Source: Peptococcaceae bacterium UBA3933 | GTDB lineage: Bacteria > Bacillota > Peptococcia > Peptococcales > BICA1-8 | Assembly: GCA_002385805.1 (NCBI GenBank) | Contig: DGEF01000007.1 | Location: 24,775 to 45,537 of the forward strand | Reading direction: 5' to 3' | Length of the DNA: 20,763 bases | Shown here: positions 1 to 6,112 of the stretch, piece after piece | Layout: the number at the start of each line of letters is the position of its first letter | Position numbering within the stretch: the first letter of the stretch is position 1 | Notes under the pieces: model-generated | The model's input: the letters and a program-made list of their open reading frames with translations, nothing else | The model's database searches: none | Told to the model about the DNA's origin: nothing | Translations under genes and position numbers: made by a program

Positions 1-296
1 CCAAAGGAGAAATTACCTAACATTTCAAAAAAAGTATGATGCCGTGCTGTTTTACCGACTGTTTCCAGGTCATTATGTTTACCGCCCGCCCGTACACATT
101 TTTGCGCGGTTACAGCTCTTTTATAAGGACGTTTTTCCAGACCTAAAAATACATCTTTAAATTGGTTCATACCGGCATTAGTGAATAATAAGGTAGGGTC
201 ATTGTGAGGAACTAAAGAAGAACTGGCCACATGGGTATGACCTTTACTTTCAAAAAACTTTATAAATTTATCCCGTAATTCTTTCCCGGTTAACAC
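1..296 (-). CDS. alaS: Alanyl-tRNA synthetase (N-terminal part, runs off window)
   Basis: Only the first ~98 codons are present; the gene continues past base 1. It charges tRNA-Ala with alanine in the cytoplasm. The translation starts MLTGKELRDKFIKFFESKGH and continues with LLFTNAGMNQFKDVFLG, CVRAGGKHNDLE and HHTFFEMLGNFSFG. These are hallmark segments of the class II AlaRS aminoacylation domain, including motif 1 and the start of motif 2. The start is GTG at 296-294, preceded by an AAGGAGG ribosome-binding site at 311-305 with 8 nt spacing. No alternative start fits as well. The gene has its own consensus promoter and a leader of about 220 nt (described separately), and it follows an AI-2E-family transporter gene as alaS follows yrrI in Bacillus subtilis. 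Identification is very secure; completeness of the gene cannot be judged here. Confidence 0.97.
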   Translation of the reverse strand, partial: MLTGKELRDKFIKFFESKGHTHVASSSLVPHNDPTLLFTNAGMNQFKDVFLGLEKRPYKRAVTAQKCVRAGGKHNDLETVGKTARHHTFFEMLGNFSF

Positions 297-334
297 CTTT
301 TCTACCTCCTTAACTACTGGTGTATAAAAACTAA

Positions 335-362
335 CTCCTCTTTCCCACACAGGGAAGAGGAG
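335..362 (-). terminator. Terminator-like hairpin in the alaS leader
   Basis: On the minus strand CTCCTCTTCCC pairs with GGGAAAGAGGAG (one bulged base) around a five-base loop, followed by TTAGTTTTTAT. The stem is strong but the U-tract is interrupted. It sits about 24 nt upstream of the alaS ribosome-binding site and about 155 nt after the predicted transcription start, the place expected of an attenuator. It could instead be only a stabilising leader structure. No T-box sequence lies near it. Confidence 0.5.
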
Positions 363-411
363 ATTCATTCAGAACCGGCCCGATAATCAGAGATTCATTA
401 ATCACTTTCTA

Positions 412-451
412 GGCTAATACCTCTAATATATTATACTATACTAGATTAGCC
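412..451 (-). promoter_or_regulatory. Leader stem-loop overlapping the end of the alaS upstream ORF
   Basis: On the minus strand GGCTAAT (451-445) is the exact reverse complement of ATTAGCC (418-412), closing an AT-rich loop of 26 nt. The 5' arm contains the last sense codon (GGC) and stop codon (TAA) of a six-codon upstream ORF. A ribosome on that ORF would mask this arm, which is the layout of a translation-coupled attenuator. The pairing is seen in the sequence; the regulatory role is inferred. Confidence 0.4.
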
Positions 452-466
452 AAACGACAAAAACAT
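446..466 (-). CDS. Candidate six-codon leader ORF (MFLSFG) upstream of alaS
   Basis: A GGAGG ribosome-binding site at 478-474 is followed after 7 nt by ATG TTT TTG TCG TTT GGC TAA. This encodes Met-Phe-Leu-Ser-Phe-Gly. The ORF lies about 50 nt downstream of the predicted transcription start of the alaS leader. Its stop codon falls in the 5' arm of a leader hairpin (412-451). The peptide has no alanine codon, so classical alanine-codon attenuation is not supported. The spacing of ribosome-binding site and ATG is ideal, but such a short ORF can arise by chance in AT-rich DNA. Translation is unproven. Confidence 0.35.
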   Translation of the reverse strand: MFLSFG

Positions 467-523
467 ATTAGAACCTCCAGATGGGGTAAAAATCATACAA
501 AAAATATGTAAATCAATGCCTTA

Positions 524-552
524 ATTATACAAAGTAAGTTTTTAATTGTCAA
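524..552 (-). promoter_or_regulatory. Consensus sigma-A promoter for the alaS leader
   Basis: The minus strand carries TTGACA (552-547), a 17-nt spacer, and TATAAT (529-524). Both hexamers match the housekeeping consensus exactly. Transcription would start near 517, about 220 nt before the alaS start codon, which implies a long untranslated leader. The -35 box is 28 nt past the stop codon of the upstream transporter gene. Confidence 0.85.
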
Positions 553-580
553 ATCTTATTAAAGGACTATTTTTCGTTAT

Positions 581-1615
581 TTATAGCTCCATAGTTTTTT
601 TAAAAATAAATGAAAGCAAAACCTTAAGAATTCCGGTAACAGGAACTGCCAATATCATACCCGCAATTCCGAAAAGATGGCCACCGGCTAATAAAGCCAG
701 GATGATAATTATAGGATTTAAACCTAAACTTTTACCGAGAATCCTAGGGGAAATTATATTACCTTCAATCTGTTGCACGGCAATCATTATGAGCAACACA
801 TATAAAGCCATTTTCTTCGATTCTAACAAGGCAAAAGATACGGCAGGAATTATTCCAAAAAGAGGTCCAAAGTAAGGTATAATATTAAAAACTCCGGCGA
901 TCATACCCAAAACCAGAGAAAATTTCATCCCAATGAGACTCAAACCTATACCAGTTAAGATACCTACAATTAAAGCCACAATAAAATGTCCACGGAGAAA
1001 GCTTTTTAAAACTTTGTCCATTTGTTGTCCCAATGTGATTAAATCTTTATGATAGGCAACAGGTATGAGGTTTAATAAACTTTCTTTCAATCTATCAAAG
1101 TCTTTTAAGAGATAAAAGGCTAAAATTGGAGCTAAAATTAAATCAAAAACTTTCGTAAAAACATATACAATGCCTTGAGCAATAGATTGCACAATATTTA
1201 ATAGATAATTTTCCATTTCTTTAATTGTATCATCAATGATCAGGCGGATACTTTCCGGGATATCAACCCGACTGTAATTATCCTGAAACATTTTTATGAA
1301 ATTTTGAATTTCCCTGGTATAAATCGGTATCGCATCTGTTAAATTATTAAGTTCATTAATAATTTTAGGTACCGCAAAAATAATAAATATAGTTATTATA
1401 CCGATTAAAGTAAGATAGATTAATAATATCCCCCATGTTCTGTTAATCCCTTTAGCCTCTAACATGTCAGCCACCGGGTCCAACAGATAGGCAAGGATAA
1501 AAGCCAGAAAAAATGGCGTAAATATAGGAAAAATCAAAACTAGGAAATAAATAAAAATAAGTGCTAAAAACACTAAGATACTTAAACGCAATATTTTCCT
1601 CGTATTTACATGCAC
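581..1615 (-). CDS. AI-2E family (PerM/YrrI-like) membrane transporter
   Basis: The product is a 344-residue integral membrane protein. It has hydrophobic N-terminal helices (segments around LVFLALIFIYFLVLIF and FTPFFLAFILAYLLDP), a polar stretch in the middle that could form an extracytoplasmic loop, and C-terminal membrane segments with the family signature regions IIPYFGPLFGIIPA and ISPRILGKSLGLNPIIII. Family members include E. coli TqsA (AI-2 export), PerM and the B. subtilis transporter YrrI next to alaS. The substrate is unknown here and need not be AI-2. I place the start at GTG 1615, 9 nt after an AAGGGG ribosome-binding site (1630-1625). The in-frame TTG at 1624 directly abuts that site and is unlikely. 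A terminator lies just upstream. No clear terminator follows before the alaS promoter. Confidence 0.88.
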   Translation of the reverse strand: MHVNTRKILRLSILVFLALIFIYFLVLIFPIFTPFFLAFILAYLLDPVADMLEAKGINRTWGILLIYLTLIGIITIFIIFAVPKIINELNNLTDAIPIYTREIQNFIKMFQDNYSRVDIPESIRLIIDDTIKEMENYLLNIVQSIAQGIVYVFTKVFDLILAPILAFYLLKDFDRLKESLLNLIPVAYHKDLITLGQQMDKVLKSFLRGHFIVALIVGILTGIGLSLIGMKFSLVLGMIAGVFNIIPYFGPLFGIIPAVSFALLESKKMALYVLLIMIAVQQIEGNIISPRILGKSLGLNPIIIILALLAGGHLFGIAGMILAVPVTGILKVLLSFIFKKTMEL

Positions 1616-1636
1616 TTTTTTCAACCCCTTAATTAT

Positions 1637-1658
1637 AAAAAAAGCAGCCGAAGCTGCT
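1637..1658 (-). terminator. Rho-independent terminator with UUCG tetraloop
   Basis: On the minus strand AGCAGC, loop TTCG, GCTGCT is followed by a run of seven T (1643-1637). It lies between the small YtxH-like gene and the AI-2E transporter gene, so the two are at least partly separate transcription units. Confidence 0.85.
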
Positions 1659-1670
1659 TATCCTTTCTGC

Positions 1671-1856
1671 TTATTTTTTCATCATTTTTCTTACTTCTTT
1701 AGTAACACTTCCCCACATCTTTGAGGCATTATTGGTTATGCTTTTTGTTTTACCTAATAGTTTTTTTCGTTGCGGCTTCATCTTACCATTGGTTAATAAC
1801 CCAACTAATGCTCCCAATAAACTACCTATGAATACTCCATTGAAAAAACGCCGCAC
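1671..1856 (-). CDS. Small YtxH-like single-pass membrane protein
   Basis: The product has 61 residues. One hydrophobic, glycine-rich segment near the N-terminus (about residues 4-22, with GVFIGSLLGALVGLL) is followed by a very basic tail ending EVRKMMKK. This architecture, a GxxxGxxxG-type membrane helix plus a Lys-rich or helical tail, resembles short YtxH-domain proteins linked with envelope or general stress. The match rests on composition and layout only. The start is GTG 1856, preceded by a GGAGGAGG ribosome-binding site. The gene follows a zinc-ribbon gene by 19 nt and is followed by a strong terminator, so it is probably the last gene of a small unit. Function unknown. Confidence 0.6.
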   Translation of the reverse strand: MRRFFNGVFIGSLLGALVGLLTNGKMKPQRKKLLGKTKSITNNASKMWGSVTKEVRKMMKK

Positions 1857-1875
1857 TTTTTTATCACCTCCTCCT

Positions 1876-2073
1876 TCAGGTTAAGCTGGCGTCGACAGTG
1901 GCTATCTCCGTTTCCGGTAAATTAACATCTACCAAAGAACCATCTTCCGCTATGTCATAAATTTTCACTTGATTACCGGAGACATTGTACTCAACAAAAC
2001 AATCCCAACAATAAAATTGATCAGTTCCTACTCTACCAATGGCTCTTCCATTACAAATCGGACAAGTAAACAA
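1876..2073 (-). CDS. Small zinc-ribbon protein
   Basis: The product has 65 residues. Two CxxC knuckles, CPIC and CWDC, at Cys4/Cys7 and Cys22/Cys25, are spaced as in a zinc ribbon, followed by an acidic C-terminal half (YDIAEDGSLVDVNLPETE). I choose TTG 2073 as start because an AGGGAG ribosome-binding site lies about 9 nt upstream. An ATG at 2097 in the same frame would add eight residues (MRFRERCI) but overlaps the upstream stop codon and has no ribosome-binding site. The gene sits between a PRC-barrel gene and a YtxH-like gene, all in the same direction with short gaps. I recognise no named family. A role in nucleic-acid or protein binding is possible but not shown. Confidence 0.65.
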   Translation of the reverse strand: MFTCPICNGRAIGRVGTDQFYCWDCFVEYNVSGNQVKIYDIAEDGSLVDVNLPETEIATVDASLT

Positions 2074-2086
2074 AATACATCTCTCC

Positions 2087-2560
2087 CTAAACCTCATTTA
2101 TTACTATAGTATCTTCACCATAGGTAACAATTTGGTTAATGGATATGGTGTTTCTGCCGGCCACTAAATCTTTTATCAATCCGTCGGATACTTCATAATC
2201 TTGAATCAGGCCTGTTTCATTGTTAATTATAATTTCACCCAAAGAACCTATGGTTTTACCGGATTTTGTAATAACCGGAACACCTAACATTTGTTCCGGT
2301 AAAAATAAAGGGGCTTCCAGCGGCAATTTTAATTCTTCCCACAATTCATCTAAATCATCAGTTTCTGTTTCCACCATAACTGCATCCTGACCAAGGGAAA
2401 CAATTTTCTCCCAGGGCAAAAATTTATTTTCTCCGCAAATAACACCCAGTACTGAATCTTTGCTTGCATCCAAGACCAGGTTTTTAACTATAGCTACTTG
2501 TTGGCCTGAGGTTAGGTTAATAACAGGCAAATTAATAATATCGGAAACTTTTAAAAACAT
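2087..2560 (-). CDS. Tandem PRC-barrel domain protein
   Basis: The product has 157 residues and looks like two PRC-barrel repeats. The first is about residues 1-75 (MFLKVSDIINLPVINLTSGQ then VLGVICGENKFLPWEKI). The second is about 85-157 (LGVPVITKSGKTIGSLGEII then GLIQDYEVSDG). PRC-barrel proteins are small beta-barrels found in the photosynthetic reaction centre H subunit, RimM and many sporulation-linked (YlmC/YmxH-type) proteins. Here the role is unknown. The start is ATG 2560, 7 nt after AGGGAGG (2574-2568). The open frame extends further upstream to 2635, but that extension runs into the mnmA terminator and has no ribosome-binding site. The gene follows mnmA across a terminator. I see no clear promoter in the short gap, so readthrough may feed it. 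Confidence 0.75.
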   Translation of the reverse strand: MFLKVSDIINLPVINLTSGQQVAIVKNLVLDASKDSVLGVICGENKFLPWEKIVSLGQDAVMVETETDDLDELWEELKLPLEAPLFLPEQMLGVPVITKSGKTIGSLGEIIINNETGLIQDYEVSDGLIKDLVAGRNTISINQIVTYGEDTIVINEV

Positions 2561-2611
2561 TCCTAACCTCCCTTTAATGCTGTTACTAATTATTATTGCC
2601 AGAAAATAAAT

Positions 2612-2640
2612 AAAACATGCGCCTTTAAGACGCATGTTTT
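2612..2640 (-). terminator. mnmA: Terminator at the end of mnmA
   Basis: A perfect 10-bp inverted repeat (AAAACATGCG / CGCATGTTTT, loop of 9) begins at the mnmA stop codon and is followed on the minus strand by TTTTATTTATTTT. The stem is flanked by A on one side and T on the other, so it could act in both directions. No gene converges on it from the left. Confidence 0.75.
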
Positions 2641-3733
2641 AAAAACCTTTAACAATTGTTCCTCCGCCTAAAACATAATCACCTTGATAATAAACCACCG
2701 CTTGTCCTGGAGTAATAGCCCTTTGTGGTTCCTCGAATTCTACCCAGCAAATTCCTTCTTGTTCGGGGTAGGGTTTTAGAATGGCCTTAGCAGGTGGAGC
2801 AGTATATCTGATTTTAGCCGTAATTTCAACTTCCTCTTTTAATTCATCTATTAGGATAAAATTATTTTTTTCCGCTAGTAAATTCTTCTGGTATACTGCA
2901 TTATCCCTACCAACAATGACTGCGTTTTTTTCCGGGTCTAATCTCACTACATAAACAGGATAACCTAATGCTAAACCTAAACCTTTACGCTGGCCAACGG
3001 TGTAATTTGGTAAACCCTCATGAGTTCCTACTCTGTTGCCTTCTGTATCTAAAATAGGACCTGGTTCAAATTTTTGTTTACCTACCCGTTGTTCTAAAAA
3101 ATTCTTGTAGTTATTATCAGTAACAAAGCAGATTTCCTGACTATCCGGTTTATTGGCTACCCGTAAACCTAATTCGGCAGCTATCTCTCTTATTTGAGGC
3201 TTAGTATAATCTCCTAAAGGCAGTAAAGTATGTGCCATTTGCTCTTGAGTAAAATTATATAAAGCATAAGTTTGATCTTTATTTTTATCCTCCGCTATTT
3301 TTAACACATAACGATTACGTTCCGGCTCGAATCTTATTTTTGCATAATGACCGGTAGCTATATAATCAGCACCTAAAGCCCTAGCTTTTTTTAAAAAACC
3401 TTCAAATTTAATTTTTTTATTACACATAATACATGGATTTGGCGTACGACCTTTCAAATATTCGTCAGTAAAATAATCAATGACTTCCCTTTCAAAAAGA
3501 TCCCGAAAGTTCATTACGTAAAAAGGAATGCCAATTTTATCAGCTACTCTGCGGGCATCGTTTACTGCTGATAAAGAACAACAACCACCTACATTATCTC
3601 TTTCTTCATCAACAGGCCAAATTTGCATGGTAACACCGATAACATTATATCCAGCTTGTTTGAGAAGATAAGCGGTAACGGAGCTGTCTACTCCACCGCT
3701 CATCCCTACCACTACGGTACCTTTTTCAACCAT
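2639..3733 (-). CDS. mnmA: tRNA-specific 2-thiouridylase
   Basis: MnmA adds sulfur to the wobble uridine of tRNA-Lys, -Glu and -Gln, using ATP and sulfur passed from a cysteine desulfurase. The 364-residue product has the PP-loop SGGVDSS (residues 12-18), TPNPCIMCNKKIKF with the catalytic Cys104, TGHYAKI, and DSQEICFV with the second catalytic Cys202. The C-terminal beta-barrel region (GQRKGLGLA, ITPGQAVVYY) is complete. Cys101 and the Cys51-Cys52 pair are additional cysteines, as in many clostridial homologues. The ATG at 3733 follows a modest AAGGTTGGTG site. The gene lies downstream of iscR-iscS-iscU, as expected if IscS supplies the sulfur. A 135-bp gap with heptamer repeats separates it from iscU. 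Confidence 0.97.
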   Translation of the reverse strand: MVEKGTVVVGMSGGVDSSVTAYLLKQAGYNVIGVTMQIWPVDEERDNVGGCCSLSAVNDARRVADKIGIPFYVMNFRDLFEREVIDYFTDEYLKGRTPNPCIMCNKKIKFEGFLKKARALGADYIATGHYAKIRFEPERNRYVLKIAEDKNKDQTYALYNFTQEQMAHTLLPLGDYTKPQIREIAAELGLRVANKPDSQEICFVTDNNYKNFLEQRVGKQKFEPGPILDTEGNRVGTHEGLPNYTVGQRKGLGLALGYPVYVVRLDPEKNAVIVGRDNAVYQKNLLAEKNNFILIDELKEEVEITAKIRYTAPPAKAILKPYPEQEGICWVEFEEPQRAITPGQAVVYYQGDYVLGGGTIVKGF

Positions 3734-3755
3734 TACTACACCAACCTTATTATAA

Positions 3756-3815
3756 TAGTGGCTAGTTATTAGTGGCTGTTGGCTAGTATTTCAATGACTA
3801 GTAACTGGTGACTAG
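3756..3815. repeat. Degenerate 7-bp tandem repeats between iscU and mnmA
   Basis: Reading the plus strand in steps of seven from 3756 gives TAGTGGC, TAGTTAT, TAGTGGC, TGTTGGC, TAGTATT, TCAATGA, CTAGTAA, CTGGTGA, then CTAG. The phase is kept over about 60 bp although the units drift (consensus roughly TAGTRRC). It is non-coding and ends about 20 bp upstream of the mnmA start on the minus-strand side. The pattern resembles a decayed minisatellite. A regulatory function is not shown. Confidence 0.6.
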
Positions 3816-3820
3816 AATCT

Positions 3821-3836
3821 CGCCCACTCGCCCACT
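3821..3836. repeat. Tandem duplication of an 8-mer (CGCCCACT x2)
   Basis: Two exact adjacent copies of CGCCCACT on the plus strand, directly beside the heptamer tract in the iscU-mnmA gap. They are GC-rich compared with the surroundings. No function can be assigned. Confidence 0.6.
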
Positions 3837-3868
3837 AATAGACTTTGAAAGTAGCTAGCCTATTCTAT

Positions 3869-4252
3869 TTAATTTTGAGTGTTTTTTTGCATATTTTGCT
3901 TATAATTTTCAATCGCTTTGTGTAAAGCATCAGCGGCCAGATTGGAACAGTGCATTTTTACCGGTGGTAAGCCACCTAAAGCTTCAGCCACCGCTTTATT
4001 AGTTACTTTCAATGCTTCATCAATGGTTTTACCTTTTACCATTTCCGTAACCATACTACTGGTAGCAATTGCTGCACCACAACCAAAAGTTTTAAACTTA
4101 ATATCTTTAATAATACTATCTTCCACATCTATATAAATACGCATTATATCTCCACATTTAGCATTACCTACTTCACCTATACCATTAGCATTTTCAAGTT
4201 CGCCTACATTTCTGGGATTCATAAAATGATCCATTACTTTTTCTGAATACAT
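3869..4252 (-). CDS. iscU: Fe-S cluster assembly scaffold IscU/NifU-like
   Basis: The product has 127 residues, the usual length of a NifU N-terminal-domain/IscU scaffold, on which [2Fe-2S] and [4Fe-4S] clusters are built. It contains the three cluster cysteines Cys33 (GNAKCGD, with conserved Asp35), Cys58 (FGCGAAIA) and Cys102 (KMHCSNLAA). It also has LPPVK at 95-99, the motif that HscA-type chaperones recognise in E. coli IscU. No hscA/hscB is in the window. The start is ATG 4252, 8 nt after AGAGGAG; an in-frame GTG at 4261 overlaps the ribosome-binding site. The gene starts 14 nt after iscS, so the two are co-transcribed and IscS is the probable sulfur donor. Confidence 0.95.
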   Translation of the reverse strand: MYSEKVMDHFMNPRNVGELENANGIGEVGNAKCGDIMRIYIDVEDSIIKDIKFKTFGCGAAIATSSMVTEMVKGKTIDEALKVTNKAVAEALGGLPPVKMHCSNLAADALHKAIENYKQNMQKNTQN

Positions 4253-4266
4253 TTTGAACACTCCTC

Positions 4267-5442
4267 TTAATTTTCTATTTTTCCGGAATTATACAGAGGG
4301 GACATTGACCTTAATTTGGCAACAATATCCGGTAATACTTCTAAACAATAGTCAATATCTTCTTCTGTATTAACTTTTCCTAATGTCATCCGTAAGGACC
4401 CATGAGCAATTTCATGGGAGATTCCCATAGCTAATAAAACATGGGAAGGATCCAATGAGCCTGAGGTGCAGGCAGAACCGCTGGAAGCGGCAATACCTTT
4501 CATGTCAAGCATTAGTAGCAAACTTTCGCCCTCTACATAATGAAAACTCACGTTAACATTATTAGCCAACCTCTGTGTTGGATGACCGTTAAGCTGTACA
4601 TGAGGAATTTTTTCCAATATGCCCTGGATTAATTTATCTCTTAATTTAGTTAACCTCTCATTTTCTTGCGCCATTTCCTTTCCGGCTAATTCCGCGGCTA
4701 AACCAAAACCTACAATTGCAGGAACGTTTTCAGTTCCAGGGCGACGTTTACGTTCTTGAGCCCCACCAAACATTAAAGGCTCTACCTTAGTCCCTTTCCT
4801 TAGAAATAAACAACCGATTCCTTTAGGCCCATAAATCTTATGGCTAGAAGCGGAAAGTAAGTCTATATTCATTTCATTTACATCAATAGGAAGCTTACCA
4901 AAACTCTGTACTGCATCTACATGAAAGACAATCCCCTTTTCTTTGGCCAGGGCACCCACTTCTTTTACCGGTTGAATTGTTCCTACTTCATTATTAGCAT
5001 GCATCATTGAAATTAAAATAGTATCATCTCTGATAGCTTCCTTAACTTTTTCTACACTAACCAAAGCATTCTTATCAACAGGCAAATATGTTACTTCAAA
5101 ACCTAGTTTTTCTAAATGGTGACAAGTTTCTAATACTGCATGGTGTTCGATTTGAGTTGTAATTATATGTTTACCTTTTTTTTGATTGGCAAAGGCCGTA
5201 CCTATAATAGCCATGTTATCTGCTTCCGTACCGCCACTGGTAAAAAATATTTCTTCCGGCTGGGCCTTAATTAAATTGGCAATTTGTTCCCGGGCGGTTT
5301 CTAATCCTTTTCTGGCCTCCCGACCAAAACTATGAACACTGGAAGCATTGCCAAAATTATTAGTTAAGTATTGATTCATTACCTCAACCACTTCAGGTCT
5401 TACCGGAGTGGTAGCACTGTGATCTAAATAAACCTTTCTCAT
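4267..5442 (-). CDS. iscS: Cysteine desulfurase (IscS/NifS family)
   Basis: This PLP enzyme converts cysteine to alanine and leaves a persulfide for Fe-S assembly and tRNA thiolation. The 391-residue product shows YLDHSATTPV at the N-terminus, TSGGTEADN (68-76), IEHHAV with a PLP-stacking His, DAVQSFGK, and the Schiff-base lysine in SSHKIYGPKG (Lys202). The active-site Cys325 lies in SSGSACTSGS within a long flexible loop, marking a group I (IscS/NifS) enzyme rather than SufS. The ATG overlaps the iscR stop codon by 4 bp, indicating translational coupling. iscU follows at 14 nt and mnmA after that, so one enzyme probably feeds both pathways. Confidence 0.96.
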   Translation of the reverse strand: MRKVYLDHSATTPVRPEVVEVMNQYLTNNFGNASSVHSFGREARKGLETAREQIANLIKAQPEEIFFTSGGTEADNMAIIGTAFANQKKGKHIITTQIEHHAVLETCHHLEKLGFEVTYLPVDKNALVSVEKVKEAIRDDTILISMMHANNEVGTIQPVKEVGALAKEKGIVFHVDAVQSFGKLPIDVNEMNIDLLSASSHKIYGPKGIGCLFLRKGTKVEPLMFGGAQERKRRPGTENVPAIVGFGLAAELAGKEMAQENERLTKLRDKLIQGILEKIPHVQLNGHPTQRLANNVNVSFHYVEGESLLLMLDMKGIAASSGSACTSGSLDPSHVLLAMGISHEIAHGSLRMTLGKVNTEEDIDYCLEVLPDIVAKLRSMSPLYNSGKIEN

Positions 5443-5912
5443 TTGTTCACTCCCCCAATATTAGATGTAGTACCTATCTCCTTGATATTTACGTTTCTTT
5501 TCTTCTCTTCTTCCACCATATCAGCTAAGGTTATGGAGTCTAAAACATCGGTAACACTGTCTCTAACTTTTTCCCAAATGGAACGTGTAATGCAAAACTC
5601 CCATTTACTACAGGGTTCTGGTTCTTCCTCATTAACACAATCCACCGGGGCTATTGGACCTTCCAATACCCGAATAATATCACCGATAGTAATATTCTCC
5701 GGAGGTCTACTTAAAATGTAACCGCCTTGAGCACCGCGAACACTTTTAACAAGACCTGCTTTACGTAAAATTGCAATTAATTGTTCTAAGTAATATCCAG
5801 AAATATTCTGTCGTTGAGCAATGCTATTTAAAGGAATAGGCCCTGTGCCATAATTTTGTGCTAAATCAAACATCGCTTTTACTCCATAACGACCCTTAGT
5901 AGATAATTTCAT
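5439..5912 (-). CDS. iscR: Rrf2-family Fe-S regulator IscR
   Basis: The product is a 157-residue winged-helix repressor beginning MKLSTKGRYGVKAMFDLAQN, with the recognition segment ISGYYLEQLIAILRKAGLVK and wing VRGAQGGYILSRP. Three cysteines, Cys92, Cys101 and Cys107, fall where E. coli IscR binds its [2Fe-2S] cluster (spacing X8 and X5 rather than X5 and X5). That favours an Fe-S-sensing IscR over the cysteine-metabolism regulator CymR, which holds the same genomic place in B. subtilis. It heads the operon iscR-iscS-iscU(-mnmA), and its ATG is preceded by GAGGTGAGG. A 17-bp palindrome just after the promoter is the probable autoregulatory site. The long polar C-terminal tail is not conserved in the family. 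Confidence 0.93.
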   Translation of the reverse strand: MKLSTKGRYGVKAMFDLAQNYGTGPIPLNSIAQRQNISGYYLEQLIAILRKAGLVKSVRGAQGGYILSRPPENITIGDIIRVLEGPIAPVDCVNEEEPEPCSKWEFCITRSIWEKVRDSVTDVLDSITLADMVEEEKKRNVNIKEIGTTSNIGGVNK

Positions 5913-5933
5913 TTCCTCACCTCGAGTCTAATT

Positions 5934-5950
5934 CCTACTAAAATAGTAGG
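5934..5950 (-). promoter_or_regulatory. Candidate IscR operator (17-bp palindrome)
   Basis: The sequence is CCTACTA-TTT-TAGTAGG on the minus strand, a perfect 7-bp inverted repeat with AT-only centre. It resembles the Rrf2/IscR operator pattern of GACT/AGTC-type half-sites around an A/T core. It lies about 7-23 nt downstream of the predicted transcription start of iscR, where binding would block initiation or early elongation. Confidence 0.7.
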
Positions 5951-5963
5951 ATATCCTGAAATA

Positions 5964-5992
5964 AGAATAACACATTCTTTTTTTAAGGTCAA
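5964..5992 (-). promoter_or_regulatory. Sigma-A promoter of the isc operon
   Basis: On the minus strand TTGACC (5992-5987), 17-nt spacer, TATTCT (5969-5964). Start of transcription would be near 5957, about 45 nt before the iscR ATG. It reads into iscR-iscS-iscU. Confidence 0.75.
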
Positions 5993-6112
5993 GAAAAATT
6001 CCGACTACTTTACTATGTTTTGTGCAATAGCCTTAATAACTATTATTTATAAAAATGCTTTTAACAATGCTTACATTAACAGGCTATAGTGAAATGTTAC
6101 TTATTGGAAAAT

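Noticed and set aside
296..520. T-box riboswitch upstream of alaS
   Set aside because: No AGGGTGGNACCGCG-like sequence and no Stem I pattern are present; the hairpin before alaS has different sequence and a broken T-tract.
546..875. Plus-strand open frame opposite the AI-2E transporter, and other plus-strand frames across the window
   Set aside because: They lie antisense to clearly conserved genes, lack good ribosome-binding sites and show no recognisable protein motifs.
3756..3836. CRISPR array or attachment site in the iscU-mnmA gap
   Set aside because: Units are only 7-8 bp and contiguous, with no unique spacers, no cas genes and no integrase nearby.
5439..5912. CymR (cysteine metabolism repressor), which occupies this place in B. 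subtilis
   Set aside because: Three cysteines in the cluster-binding region (92, 101, 107) and the adjacent iscU favour an Fe-S-binding IscR.
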